Shown: positions 24,871 to 31,933 of the stretch, in pieces
Layout: each line of letters opens with the position of its first letter
Numbering within the stretch: position 1 is the first letter of the stretch
The notes under the pieces: generated by a model
Seen by the model: only the letters and a program-made list of their open reading frames with translations
The model's database searches: none
Told to the model about the DNA's origin: nothing
Made by a program: the position numbers and the translations under genes
Origin: Phenylobacterium sp. CCH9-H3
GTDB taxonomy: Bacteria; Pseudomonadota; Alphaproteobacteria; Caulobacterales; Caulobacteraceae
Direction: 5' to 3'
Length of the DNA: 56,818 bases
Assembly (NCBI RefSeq): GCF_001557235.1
Contig: NZ_LSJI01000116.1
Coordinates: forward strand, 1 to 56,818

Positions 24871-24911
24871 TAGCACGATCTAAACAGTGCCTAGATCAGC
24901 GATTTCACCGG
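24871..24911 (-). promoter_or_regulatory. Conserved regulatory block of peptide gene 2 with perfect dyad
   Basis: Perfect GATCTA-N9-TAGATC at 24877-24897, which contains ATCT-N11-AGAT at 24878-24896. The surrounding GGTGAAATC, TCTAGGCA and GTTTAGATCGTGCTAT repeat the block before gene 1. The -10 is probably within GTGCTATTCC. It is the same operator class as in the intergenic region next to the TetR gene. Confidence 0.62.
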
Positions 24912-24965
24912 ACCGTTATGCGTTTGTGCACCTCGTTCGGATGCACTCCCCGGCGCGGGCGCACG

Positions 24966-24990
24966 AAAAAGGGGCCCTCGATGGGGCCCC
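24966..24990 (-). terminator. Intrinsic terminator of peptide gene 3
   Basis: Stem GGGGCCC / GGGCCCC (24971-24977 with 24984-24990), 6-base loop and five T on the reverse strand (24970-24966), about 33 bases after the stop. It matches the terminator of peptide gene 2. Confidence 0.8.
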
Positions 24991-25022
24991 TCCGTCAGCT
25001 TCGACGTTCTGAGTGGGGAGGC

Positions 25023-25127
25023 TCAGGCGCCCAGGCCCGCCGTCGCCACGGCCGCGGTGAGGCCGAGGAACAGGAGGAAGACCGGGGTCGCGCGGTCGAA
25101 GAAGCGTTCGAACTTTGCGAGAGACAT
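25023..25127 (-). CDS. 34-residue single-pass membrane peptide (array member 3)
   Basis: ATG 25127 to TGA 25023, ribosome site AAAGGTGTGTGTC as in member 2. It begins MSLAKFERFFDRATPVFLLF and ends ATAGLGA. The charged FERFFDR segment precedes a TM helix of about 19 residues. The leader stem is CCCTCA-GGGGAG-TGAGGG (25151-25168), again just before AAACTGAAAGG. It is transcribed divergently from the TetR gene at 25262 from a promoter overlapping the dyads. Candidate roles by size and topology are a membrane-protein regulator (AcrZ/KdpF-like) or a membrane-active peptide; neither is shown. Confidence 0.82.
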   Translation of the reverse strand: MSLAKFERFFDRATPVFLLFLGLTAAVATAGLGA

Positions 25128-25176
25128 GACACACACCTTTCAGTTTGAAACCCTCAGGGGAGTGAGGGACTTTTCT

Positions 25177-25241
25177 ATTTGAACAGCGCTCAGATATGTC
25201 CACATCTGATCGTCGTCAAGATATCTGTACAGCGCTTAGAT
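25177..25241. promoter_or_regulatory. Operator cluster and promoter between peptide gene 3 and the TetR gene
   Basis: Three 19-bp dyads of the form ATCT-N11-AGAT: 25177-25195 (first half ATTT), 25204-25222 and 25223-25241. The first and third share the core ACAGCGCT followed by (C/T)AGATATG. On the reverse strand, -35 TTGACG (25219-25214), 17-bp spacer and -10 TATCTG (25196-25191) drive peptide gene 3. The -10 falls in the first dyad and the -35 in the second, so binding there would block transcription. The third dyad ends 20 bases before the TetR start, suggesting autoregulation. Confidence 0.7.
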
Positions 25242-25261
25242 ATGAAATTATGGTAAGGTTC

Positions 25262-25891
25262 ATGAGCCAAGCGAAGACCGCCGAACCCCGCCCCTATCAC
25301 CACGGCGACCTGCGCCGCGCCCTCGTGGACGCCGCCCGCAGATTGCTGGAGGCGGAAGGGCCGAGCGCGCTTTCGCTCCGCGCCGTGGCGCGCGAGGCCG
25401 GCGTCAGCCCGGCGGCTCCCTACCACCACTTCAAGGACAAGTCCGAACTGCTGGACGCCGTCGCCCACGAGGGCTGGGAGACGCTCAACGCCCAGATGGC
25501 GGAGGCGAAGGCGCGGGACACCGGTCCCCACCAACTCACCGGCCTGGGCATCGCCTACGTCTGCTTCGCCCGTGAGAACCCGGCCCTCTACCGCGTCATG
25601 TACGACATGGTCCGCGAGAAGGAGGCCCTGCCGGTGGACGTCCAGGGCGACAACGACAGCGCCTACTGCATGGTCCGCGACACCATGGTCGAGCACGGCG
25701 CCGACCCGGGGGCCGAGACCCACCTGGAGTTGGCCACCATCGCCGCCTGGTGCGGCGCCCACGGCCTGGCCGAGATGGCCGGCTTCAAGCAGTTCGAGCA
25801 CCTCAAGGAGGAGCTTGGCGGCGAGCGCGCCTTCCTCGACGCGGTGCTGAGCCACATGGGCCTGTTCACGCCCAAGCACGGCGCCTGCTAA
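25262..25891 (+). CDS. TetR/AcrR-family regulator next to the peptide genes
   Basis: 209 residues from ATG 25262 (TAAGGTTC ribosome site); in-frame ATGs at 25196 and 25250 are less likely because the first would lie inside the operators. The HTH is RRALVDAARRLLEAEGPSAL, SLRAVAREAGVSPAAPYHHF and KDKSELLDAVA. The C-terminal domain is helical with FARENPALYRVMYDMV, typical of the TetR group with a WHG-like C-terminus. It probably represses itself and the three membrane-peptide genes via the ATCT-N11-AGAT dyads. gluQRS follows after 10 bases. Confidence 0.87.
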   Translation: MSQAKTAEPRPYHHGDLRRALVDAARRLLEAEGPSALSLRAVAREAGVSPAAPYHHFKDKSELLDAVAHEGWETLNAQMAEAKARDTGPHQLTGLGIAYVCFARENPALYRVMYDMVREKEALPVDVQGDNDSAYCMVRDTMVEHGADPGAETHLELATIAAWCGAHGLAEMAGFKQFEHLKEELGGERAFLDAVLSHMGLFTPKHGAC

Positions 25892-25901
25892 AGCCAGACG
25901 G

Positions 25902-26729
25902 GTGTTCGTCACCCGCTTCGCGCCCTCCCCCACCGGCGACCTGCATCGCGGCCACGCCTTCTCGGCCCTGACCGCCTTCGAGGCCGCGCGCGCGGCCGGC
26001 GGGCGCTTCATCCTGCGCATCGAGGACATCGACGCCACCCGCTGTCGTCCGCAGTTCGAGGCGGGCGTCTACGAAGACCTGGCCTGGCTTGGGCTGACCT
26101 GGGAAACGCCGGCCCGACGTCAGTCCGAGCACCTGGACGATTACCAGGCGGCCCTTGCCCGCCTGGAGGCCGACGGCCTGCTGTACCGCTGCTTCCGCAC
26201 CCGTCGCGAGGTGGCCGAAGCCATGGCCTCGGCCCCGCACGGGGCCATGGAGGTGTTCCGCGGGCGCCCGCTTCCCCTGGCTGACGAGATGCGTCGGCTG
26301 GCGGCGGGCGAGCCGTTCGCCTGGCGTCTATCTTTGGACGCGGCCGCGCGCAGGCTGGGTGGGTTCGGCGACCTGACCTTCACCGAGGAGGGCGAAGGCG
26401 TGATCCGGGCGCGGCCCGAACTGGGAGGCGACGTCGTCCTGGCCCGCAAGGACGTGGGCGTGGCCTACCACCTGGCGGTCGTCGTCGACGACGCCCTGCA
26501 GGGGATCACCCACGTGATCCGCGGCCAGGACCTGTTCGAGGCCACTCACGTCCAGCGCCTGCTGCAGGCGCTGCTGGGCCTGCCCACGCCGCTCTATCGT
26601 CACCACGCGCTGCTGACCGGCCCCGACGGCAAGCGATTCGCCAAGCGCGATCGGGCCGAGACGCTGCGGTCTCTTCGCGAACGGGGTATGAGCGCGGCGA
26701 CTCTGCGCAGGGAATTGGGTTTTGACTGA
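25902..26729 (+). CDS. gluQ: Glutamyl-Q tRNA(Asp) synthetase
   Basis: 275 residues from a GTG start. It is a truncated GluRS catalytic domain without the anticodon domain. It has FAPSPTGDLHRGHAFSAL (HIGH variant), RIEDIDATRCRPQFEAGVYE, and the KMSKS equivalent GKRFAKRDRAETL. It transfers glutamate to queuosine-34 of tRNA-Asp. The zinc-binding CxC...C cluster of E. coli GluQRS is reduced to a single Cys in LLYRCFRTRREV, so the zinc site is probably lost. It is likely co-transcribed with the TetR gene and the EamA transporter. Confidence 0.92.
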   Translation: MFVTRFAPSPTGDLHRGHAFSALTAFEAARAAGGRFILRIEDIDATRCRPQFEAGVYEDLAWLGLTWETPARRQSEHLDDYQAALARLEADGLLYRCFRTRREVAEAMASAPHGAMEVFRGRPLPLADEMRRLAAGEPFAWRLSLDAAARRLGGFGDLTFTEEGEGVIRARPELGGDVVLARKDVGVAYHLAVVVDDALQGITHVIRGQDLFEATHVQRLLQALLGLPTPLYRHHALLTGPDGKRFAKRDRAETLRSLRERGMSAATLRRELGFD

Positions 26730-27612
26730 GGCCGCCGCCGAAGAGCCGTCGCAGCAGAGGGGGCTGGCGCTGGCCGCCTTGCTCGGCGGCGCCTGTGTCA
26801 TCGGCCTTGCGGCGATCCTCGTGCGGATGTCCGACGCCGGTCCCGCGGCCACCGGTTTCTGGCGGCTGATGTTCGCCATGCCCCTGCTGGCGCTGATGAC
26901 CCGGCGCGTCGCCGGAGCGATCGGCCGGCCGCCCCCCATGGCGCTGTGGGCCGGCCTGTTCTTCGCCCTCGACCTGGGCTTTTGGCACTATGGCATCCAG
27001 TACACCTCGGTGGCCAACGCCACGGTGCTGACCAACCTGACGCCCGTGGTGGTCACGGCGTTCGCCTGGATCTTCCTGCGCCAGACGCCCAGGGCGCTAT
27101 TCCTGCTCGCGGTGGCGGCCGCGGTCGGCGGGGCGTCCCTCATGGCGTACGCCAAGGGCGGCGGCGTCCTGCGCAACCAGGCGCTGGGCGACGCCCTGTC
27201 GGTCGCGACGGCGTTCTGGTACGCCCTCTACTTCCTCTCCATGGCGCAGGGCCGAAAGACCGAGGCGGCCAGCCGGATGATGTTCTGGGCGGGCGTGGCC
27301 GGCGCGCCCCTCCTGCTCGCCGCGGCCCTGCTGCTGGGCGAGCGCCTGGCGCCGGCCACCGCCGCGGGCTGGGCCGCCGTCTGCGGCCTCGGGCTGATGC
27401 ACGTCTCCGGCCAGGGCGCCATCGCCTGGGCCATGGGCCGCCTGCCCACCTCCACCGCCGCGGTGGTCGTGCTCGTTCAGCCGGTCGTGGCGGCGGTTCT
27501 CGGCTGGATCCTGTTCGCCGAGGCCATCGGCCCGCTCCAGGGCCTGGGCGCGGCGATCACCCTGGCGGGCGTGGTCCTGGCGCAATGGGCGTCACGGAGG
27601 CAGCCGAGCTGA
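26722..27612 (+). CDS. EamA/DMT-family transporter
   Basis: 296 residues with about ten TM helices in two EamA repeats (repeat 1 from LALAALLGGACVIGLAAILV, repeat 2 from ALGDALSVATAFWYALYFLS). The second repeat ends with VVVLVQPVVAAVLGWILFAE. The start is a TTG at 26722 overlapping the gluQ stop by 8 bases; the next ATG would cut the first TM helix. The exported metabolite is unknown. The 3' end overlaps the convergent selO gene by 56 bases. Confidence 0.87.
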   Translation: MTEAAAEEPSQQRGLALAALLGGACVIGLAAILVRMSDAGPAATGFWRLMFAMPLLALMTRRVAGAIGRPPPMALWAGLFFALDLGFWHYGIQYTSVANATVLTNLTPVVVTAFAWIFLRQTPRALFLLAVAAAVGGASLMAYAKGGGVLRNQALGDALSVATAFWYALYFLSMAQGRKTEAASRMMFWAGVAGAPLLLAAALLLGERLAPATAAGWAAVCGLGLMHVSGQGAIAWAMGRLPTSTAAVVVLVQPVVAAVLGWILFAEAIGPLQGLGAAITLAGVVLAQWASRRQPS

Positions 27613-29020
27613 GTCCCCACGCCACGCGCGCCCTCTCGACCCGCGCCAGCTTGGCTTGAAAGGCGGTCCAGTCGTCGCGCTGGTCGATGTCGGCCCAGAT
27701 GGCCTCGATCTCGTCGATCAGCAGCTCCTCCGGCTCCGGTCGGGCGAAGTACGGATGGTCCAGCCGCTCCGGGCGCTCCGCCGCATAGGCGCCCAGCCGC
27801 CGGCGGAACTCGGCGAAGTCCGGGCCAGCATAAAGGTCGGCTCGCGGCCCCTTCAGCGCCCGATCCTCGCGGCCACCGAACCAGTCGAAGAAGAAAGGCT
27901 CCCAGCACAGCCGCTCGCCGCCCTCGGCCATGGCCCCGAACGCCGCCTGAACCAGCGCGGCGTCCGCCTCGTCCCCCTGCGGCGTCACGCCCAGGCGCGC
28001 CAGCATCGCCGCCATCAGTTCGCGCCGATACGCGGGGCCGAACCCGTTCAGCGCGTCCACCAGCGCGTCGCTGCCGGTCACCAGGCTGAGGCAGCCGGCG
28101 AGCTGCTGCAGGTTCCAGAACACCGCCTCGGGCTGGCGGCCGAAGCTGTAGAGGCCGCTGTGGTCGAAATAGGCCGCCGTGAAGTTCGGGTCCGACTTGG
28201 GGAGGAACCGATAGGGCCCGTAGTCGAAACTCTCGCCCGTGATGTTCATGTTGTCGGTATTGAGAACGCCGTGCACGAAGCCGGCCGCCATCCAGCGGGC
28301 CGTCAGCCGCGCCGCCCGGCCGCACACCGCCTCGAGCAGGGCCGCCGGCCGGTCGTTCGCGCCCTCCAGCTCCGGGTAGTAGAGGCCCACCACATGCTCG
28401 ACGAGGGCGCCGACTCTGTCCTTGGCCTCGAAGTAGGCGTGTCGCTGGAAGGTGCCGAACCGCACATGGCTGTGGGACAGCCGCACCAGGACCGCCGAAC
28501 GGGTCGGGCTGGGCTCGTCGCCCCGCTCCAGCGCCTCGCCCGTCTCGACCAGCGAAAACGACCGCGACGTGGGAACTCCCAACGCCTCCAGCATGGCGGT
28601 GGCCAGCACCTCCCGCACGCCGCCCTTGAGCGTCAGCCGCCCGTCCCCCTGCCGCGACCACGGGGTCTGGCCCGAGCCCTTGGTCCCCAGGTCGAGCAGC
28701 CGGCCCGTCCCGGCTTCGCGCAGCTGTGCGAACAGGAAGCCGCGACCGTCGCCGAGATCGGGGTTGTAAACGCGGAACTGGTGGCCGTGGTAGCGCTGGG
28801 CCACCGGCGGGTCGATGTTGTCGGGCAGCGGGCGGAAGCGGCCGAAATGGGCGATCCACTCGTCGTCGCTCAGGGTGTCCAGTCCCACGGTCGCCGCCGC
28901 CCGGTCGTTGCGGTAGCGCAGGATCGCCGCAGGAAAGTCCGCCGCCGCCACCGGGTCGGCGAACTCGCGTCCCAGGGCCGGGAACTGCGGATCGGGGCGA
29001 TAGGCGGGGGAAACGGGCAT
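27557..29020 (-). CDS. selO: SelO-family protein adenylyltransferase
   Basis: 487 residues of the YdiU/SelO pseudokinase family, which transfers AMP to proteins in redox homeostasis. Key elements: YHGHQFRVYNPDLGDGRG, LDLGTKGSGQTPWSRQGDGR, LTLKGGVREVLATAMLEALG, and the metal/catalytic loop HGVLNTDNMNITGESFDYGP. The C-terminal Cys of other SelO proteins is absent. The last 18 codons overlap the 3' end of the EamA gene on the other strand. Confidence 0.93.
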   Translation of the reverse strand: MPVSPAYRPDPQFPALGREFADPVAAADFPAAILRYRNDRAAATVGLDTLSDDEWIAHFGRFRPLPDNIDPPVAQRYHGHQFRVYNPDLGDGRGFLFAQLREAGTGRLLDLGTKGSGQTPWSRQGDGRLTLKGGVREVLATAMLEALGVPTSRSFSLVETGEALERGDEPSPTRSAVLVRLSHSHVRFGTFQRHAYFEAKDRVGALVEHVVGLYYPELEGANDRPAALLEAVCGRAARLTARWMAAGFVHGVLNTDNMNITGESFDYGPYRFLPKSDPNFTAAYFDHSGLYSFGRQPEAVFWNLQQLAGCLSLVTGSDALVDALNGFGPAYRRELMAAMLARLGVTPQGDEADAALVQAAFGAMAEGGERLCWEPFFFDWFGGREDRALKGPRADLYAGPDFAEFRRRLGAYAAERPERLDHPYFARPEPEELLIDEIEAIWADIDQRDDWTAFQAKLARVERARVAWGLSSAASVTPIAPGPRPPG

Positions 29021-29052
29021 CGGGGCAGCTAGCCGTCCCTCCCCCCGTTGCG

Positions 29053-29127
29053 CTAGCGGATTCCGAGGAAGCCCAGCACGGCCAGGACGACGACCACCAG
29101 GCCGACAAGATAGATGATGCTGTTCAT
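29053..29127 (-). CDS. 24-residue hydrophobic membrane peptide
   Basis: ATG 29127 to TAG 29053, preceded by CGGAGCTGCCTG with a GGAG ribosome site. It begins MNSIIYLVGLVVVVLAVLGF and ends LGIR: a single TM helix with a basic end. Very similar tiny proteins recur in alphaproteobacteria, as I recall. It lies alone in the 150-base gap between selO and nhaA. It is unrelated in sequence to the peptides at 24.4-25.1 kb. Confidence 0.65.
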   Translation of the reverse strand: MNSIIYLVGLVVVVLAVLGFLGIR

Positions 29128-29171
29128 CAGGCAGCTCCGCTCGGTTTGCGAGACGGCCTAACGCCGAGCCC

Positions 29172-30419
29172 TCAGGCCTCGTTCCCCTCCGGCCGGCGAC
29201 CCGGCGACGGCTCGCCCCTGGTGTCGGGTCCGAAGATTTTCAGCAGGAAGAGGCCCAGCAGCGCCGAGGCCAGCGAGCCGGTGAAGACTCCCGCCTTGGT
29301 CTCGGCCAGCAGCTCGGGCGAAGTGAAGGCCAAGTTGCCGACGAACAGGCTCATGGTGAAGCCGATGCCGCAAACCACCGAGACGCCATAGAGCTGGCCC
29401 ACCGAGGCGTTGCGGGGCATGTCCGCCCAGCCCAGCCGGATGATCAGCATCGAGGTCAGGAACACGCCCAGCTGCTTGCCGAGGAACAGGCCCAGGCCGA
29501 TCCCCAGCGGAATGCTGTCCACGAAGTGCCGGAGCGTGAGCTCGCCCAGCGCCAGGCCCGCGTTGGCGAAGCCGAAGATCGGAATCACCAGGAAGGCGAC
29601 CGGCTTGTGCAGCCCGTGCTCCAGCCGGTGCAGCGGCGAGGTGGCGCGCGAGTCGGGCGCGCCGGGCGTCCGCTTCAGGGGGATCGTCATGGCGAGGGCG
29701 ACGCCGGCCAGGGTCGCGTGCACGCCCGACTCCAGCACGAACCACCACAGGCCCAACCCCACCAGCAGATAGGGCCACAGCGCCTGCACCCGCAGCCGGT
29801 TGAAGAGGATCAGCAGCGCCAGCGCGCCGCCCGCGCCGGCCAGGGCCGCCATGTGCAGCTCGGCGGTGTAGAAGATCGCGATGATCACGATGGCCGCCAG
29901 GTCGTCCAGCACCGCCAGGGCGGTCAGGAAGATCTTCAGCGAGGGCGGCACCCGGTCGCCGGCAAGGGCCAGGACGCCCAGGGCGAAGGCGATGTCGGTG
30001 GCCGCGGGAATCGCCCAGCCCCGGATCGCCTCCGGATCGCCGCTGTTGAAGGCGACGTAGATCAGCGCCGGCAGGGCGACGCCGCCCACCGCCGCCAGGC
30101 CGGGCAGCACCACCCGCGACGGGCGCGACAGCTCCCCGTCCAGGACCTCGCGTTTGATCTCCAGCCCGACCAGCAGGAAGAACAGGGCCATCAGCCCGTC
30201 GTTGATCCAGTGCAGGACCGTCTCGTGCAGCGCCAACGGTCCCAGCTCGAAGCCGAGCTTGGTGTCGAGCGCGCCGAAGTAGGCGGGCGCCAGCGGAGAG
30301 TTGGCCACGATCAGCGCCAGGGCCGCCGCCGCCATCAGGACGTAGCCGCCGGCCGCCTCCTGGCGCAGGAAGTCCTGGAGCGCGGAAATGCGCTTCTTCA
30401 CGGCTCGCTGTGCAGACAT
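29172..30419 (-). CDS. nhaA: Na+/H+ antiporter NhaA (catalytically complete paralogue)
   Basis: 415 residues, about 12 TM helices. ATG 30419 ([17 protein letters not shown]) is the natural start; the frame extends upstream without meaning. The active-site residues are present: TM4 [14 protein letters not shown], the Asp pair in TM5 [17 protein letters not shown], and TM10 Lys in [12 protein letters not shown]. It exchanges Na+ for protons. It lies 46 bases downstream of an SDR gene on the same strand. The second NhaA at 31934 lacks the Asp pair. Confidence 0.94.
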   Translation of the reverse strand: MSAQRAVKKRISALQDFLRQEAAGGYVLMAAAALALIVANSPLAPAYFGALDTKLGFELGPLALHETVLHWINDGLMALFFLLVGLEIKREVLDGELSRPSRVVLPGLAAVGGVALPALIYVAFNSGDPEAIRGWAIPAATDIAFALGVLALAGDRVPPSLKIFLTALAVLDDLAAIVIIAIFYTAELHMAALAGAGGALALLILFNRLRVQALWPYLLVGLGLWWFVLESGVHATLAGVALAMTIPLKRTPGAPDSRATSPLHRLEHGLHKPVAFLVIPIFGFANAGLALGELTLRHFVDSIPLGIGLGLFLGKQLGVFLTSMLIIRLGWADMPRNASVGQLYGVSVVCGIGFTMSLFVGNLAFTSPELLAETKAGVFTGSLASALLGLFLLKIFGPDTRGEPSPGRRPEGNEA

Positions 30420-30465
30420 GGCCCCTTGATAGGGAGCTTGGCCGGCGAGGCCAATAACAATCCGG

Positions 30466-31266
30466 TCAGCCGATCCGCACGCCCATGCCTCCGTCGACCG
30501 GCAGGATCGCTCCGGTGATGAACTTCGCCTCGTCCGAGGCGAGGAAGAGCGCGGCGTGGGCCGTGTCCCAGGCGGTGCCCATCTTGCCGCCCAGCGGCAC
30601 CCGCGCATCGCGCTCGGCCCGCACCTCCGCCTGGCTGCGACCGCTGGCGCCGGCGATGCCGGCCACCGCCATCGGCGTGTCGATCAGGCCCGGCTGTACG
30701 GCGTTGCAGCGGATCCCGTAGCGGGCCTGGCTCTGGGCCGTCGAGGTGGTCAGCCGGTTCACCGCCGCCTTCGAGACCTCGTACGCCACCTGGATGCCCC
30801 CGGCCCGCGCCGCGAGCGACGAGATGTTGACGATCGCGCCGCCGCCCTGCTCGCGCATCGGGCCCAGCGCCGCCTTGGTCACGAGCCACATACCCTTGAG
30901 GTTCACCGACAGGATGCGGTCGAACGCCGCCTCCTCGATCTTGTGGACCGGTCCGTCGCCGCCCCCGATCCCCACGTTGTTGACCAGGATGTCCAGCCGC
31001 CCCAGCCGCGCCAGGGCCTCCGCCACTATGGCCGCCGCCTCCGCCGCGCGCGTGACGTCGGCCTGCAGCGCATAGGCCTCGCCGCCCGCCTCGTCGATCA
31101 TGGCCGCCGTCTCCTGGGCGCGCTCGGCCACGCGGTCGACGCACAACACCCGGGCGCCTTCCTGGGCGAACAGCAGCGCCATCGCCCGGCCGTTGCCCAG
31201 GGTCTCGCCGGGCGACTGCCCCGCACCGACGACCACCGCGGCCTTGCCCTCCAGGCGGCCCGCCAC
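30466..31266 (-). CDS. Short-chain dehydrogenase/reductase
   Basis: 266 residues from GTG 31266, one base after the CMD stop. The Rossmann start [20 protein letters not shown] is a lengthened TGxxxGxG with GAG in place of [10 protein letters not shown] and the catalytic Ser/Tyr/Lys ([20 protein letters not shown]) are present, and [11 protein letters not shown] closes the fold. It is NAD(P)-dependent; the substrate is unknown. It forms an operon with the CMD gene. Confidence 0.88.
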   Translation of the reverse strand: MAGRLEGKAAVVVGAGQSPGETLGNGRAMALLFAQEGARVLCVDRVAERAQETAAMIDEAGGEAYALQADVTRAAEAAAIVAEALARLGRLDILVNNVGIGGGDGPVHKIEEAAFDRILSVNLKGMWLVTKAALGPMREQGGGAIVNISSLAARAGGIQVAYEVSKAAVNRLTTSTAQSQARYGIRCNAVQPGLIDTPMAVAGIAGASGRSQAEVRAERDARVPLGGKMGTAWDTAHAALFLASDEAKFITGAILPVDGGMGVRIG

Positions 31267-31267
31267 C

Positions 31268-31837
31268 TCAGTAGCCCTTGAGCTCGGGATCGAGGGTCTG
31301 GCCCTCGTCCAGCTGCACCCCGAAGGTGTTCAGGATCATCGAGACCTGGGTGTACTGGCCGGTGGTGAACACCACGTCCATGCACTGCTTCCGGGTGAAA
31401 TGCTTGCCCAGCTCCGCCCAGGTCGCATCGCCGATGAAGTGGTCCCGGTGCAGCTCGTCCACCGCCCGGATCAGCGCCGCGTCGGCCGCGTTCCAGCCCG
31501 CGTCCGGACCCCGCTTGATGGCCTCGATCTCGGCTTCGGTCAGGCCCGACTGCAGGCCGATCCTCGTGTGCTGGGTGAACTCGTAGCCCGACTTGCACAG
31601 GTACCCGACCCGCAGGATCACGATCTCCCGCTCCCGCGCCGGCAGGTCGTTGCGCCGCGACAGCACATAGCCGCCCCAGTCGTTGAACCGCTTCAGCGCC
31701 TTGGGCGCATGGGCCAGAGTCCGGAAGATGTTGAGCACGCCCACGGTCCCGTTGCGCACCGGCTCCAGCGCCTCGGCCTGCTCGGGAGTGAGCTGATCGT
31801 CGCGCAGCGGCTCGATGCGGGGCTTGGCGAGTCTCAT
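31268..31837 (-). CDS. Carboxymuconolactone decarboxylase family protein
   Basis: 189 residues with the CMD fold: LPAREREIVILRVGYLCKSG followed by YEFTQHTRIG gives the Cys and Glu-x-x-x-His active-site arrangement. It is close in layout to the CMD protein at 11987 but with a different surrounding. It is coupled to the SDR gene (one-base gap) and divergent from the second nhaA. A joint role in degrading a small aromatic or lactone is conceivable but unproven. Confidence 0.82.
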   Translation of the reverse strand: MRLAKPRIEPLRDDQLTPEQAEALEPVRNGTVGVLNIFRTLAHAPKALKRFNDWGGYVLSRRNDLPAREREIVILRVGYLCKSGYEFTQHTRIGLQSGLTEAEIEAIKRGPDAGWNAADAALIRAVDELHRDHFIGDATWAELGKHFTRKQCMDVVFTTGQYTQVSMILNTFGVQLDEGQTLDPELKGY

Positions 31838-31933
31838 TGGGCTTCCTCGAACTTCCGGTTTGTTTGGCCGGCACCTTAAAGCCGCCGCCCGATTTCGCTA
31901 GAGCGGCGCGGGGCGGCTTGTTACCCAGGCGGC

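Noticed and set aside
24644..24990. GGGGCCC stems considered as dispersed repeats
   Set aside because: Both lie at the 3' end of a peptide gene with a T-run on the correct strand, so intrinsic terminators explain them better.
24219..25203. Frames of 70-180 codons on both strands across the peptide array
   Set aside because: They run through the terminators and operators and are Arg/Gly/Pro-rich; the short frames have ribosome sites and mutual conservation instead.
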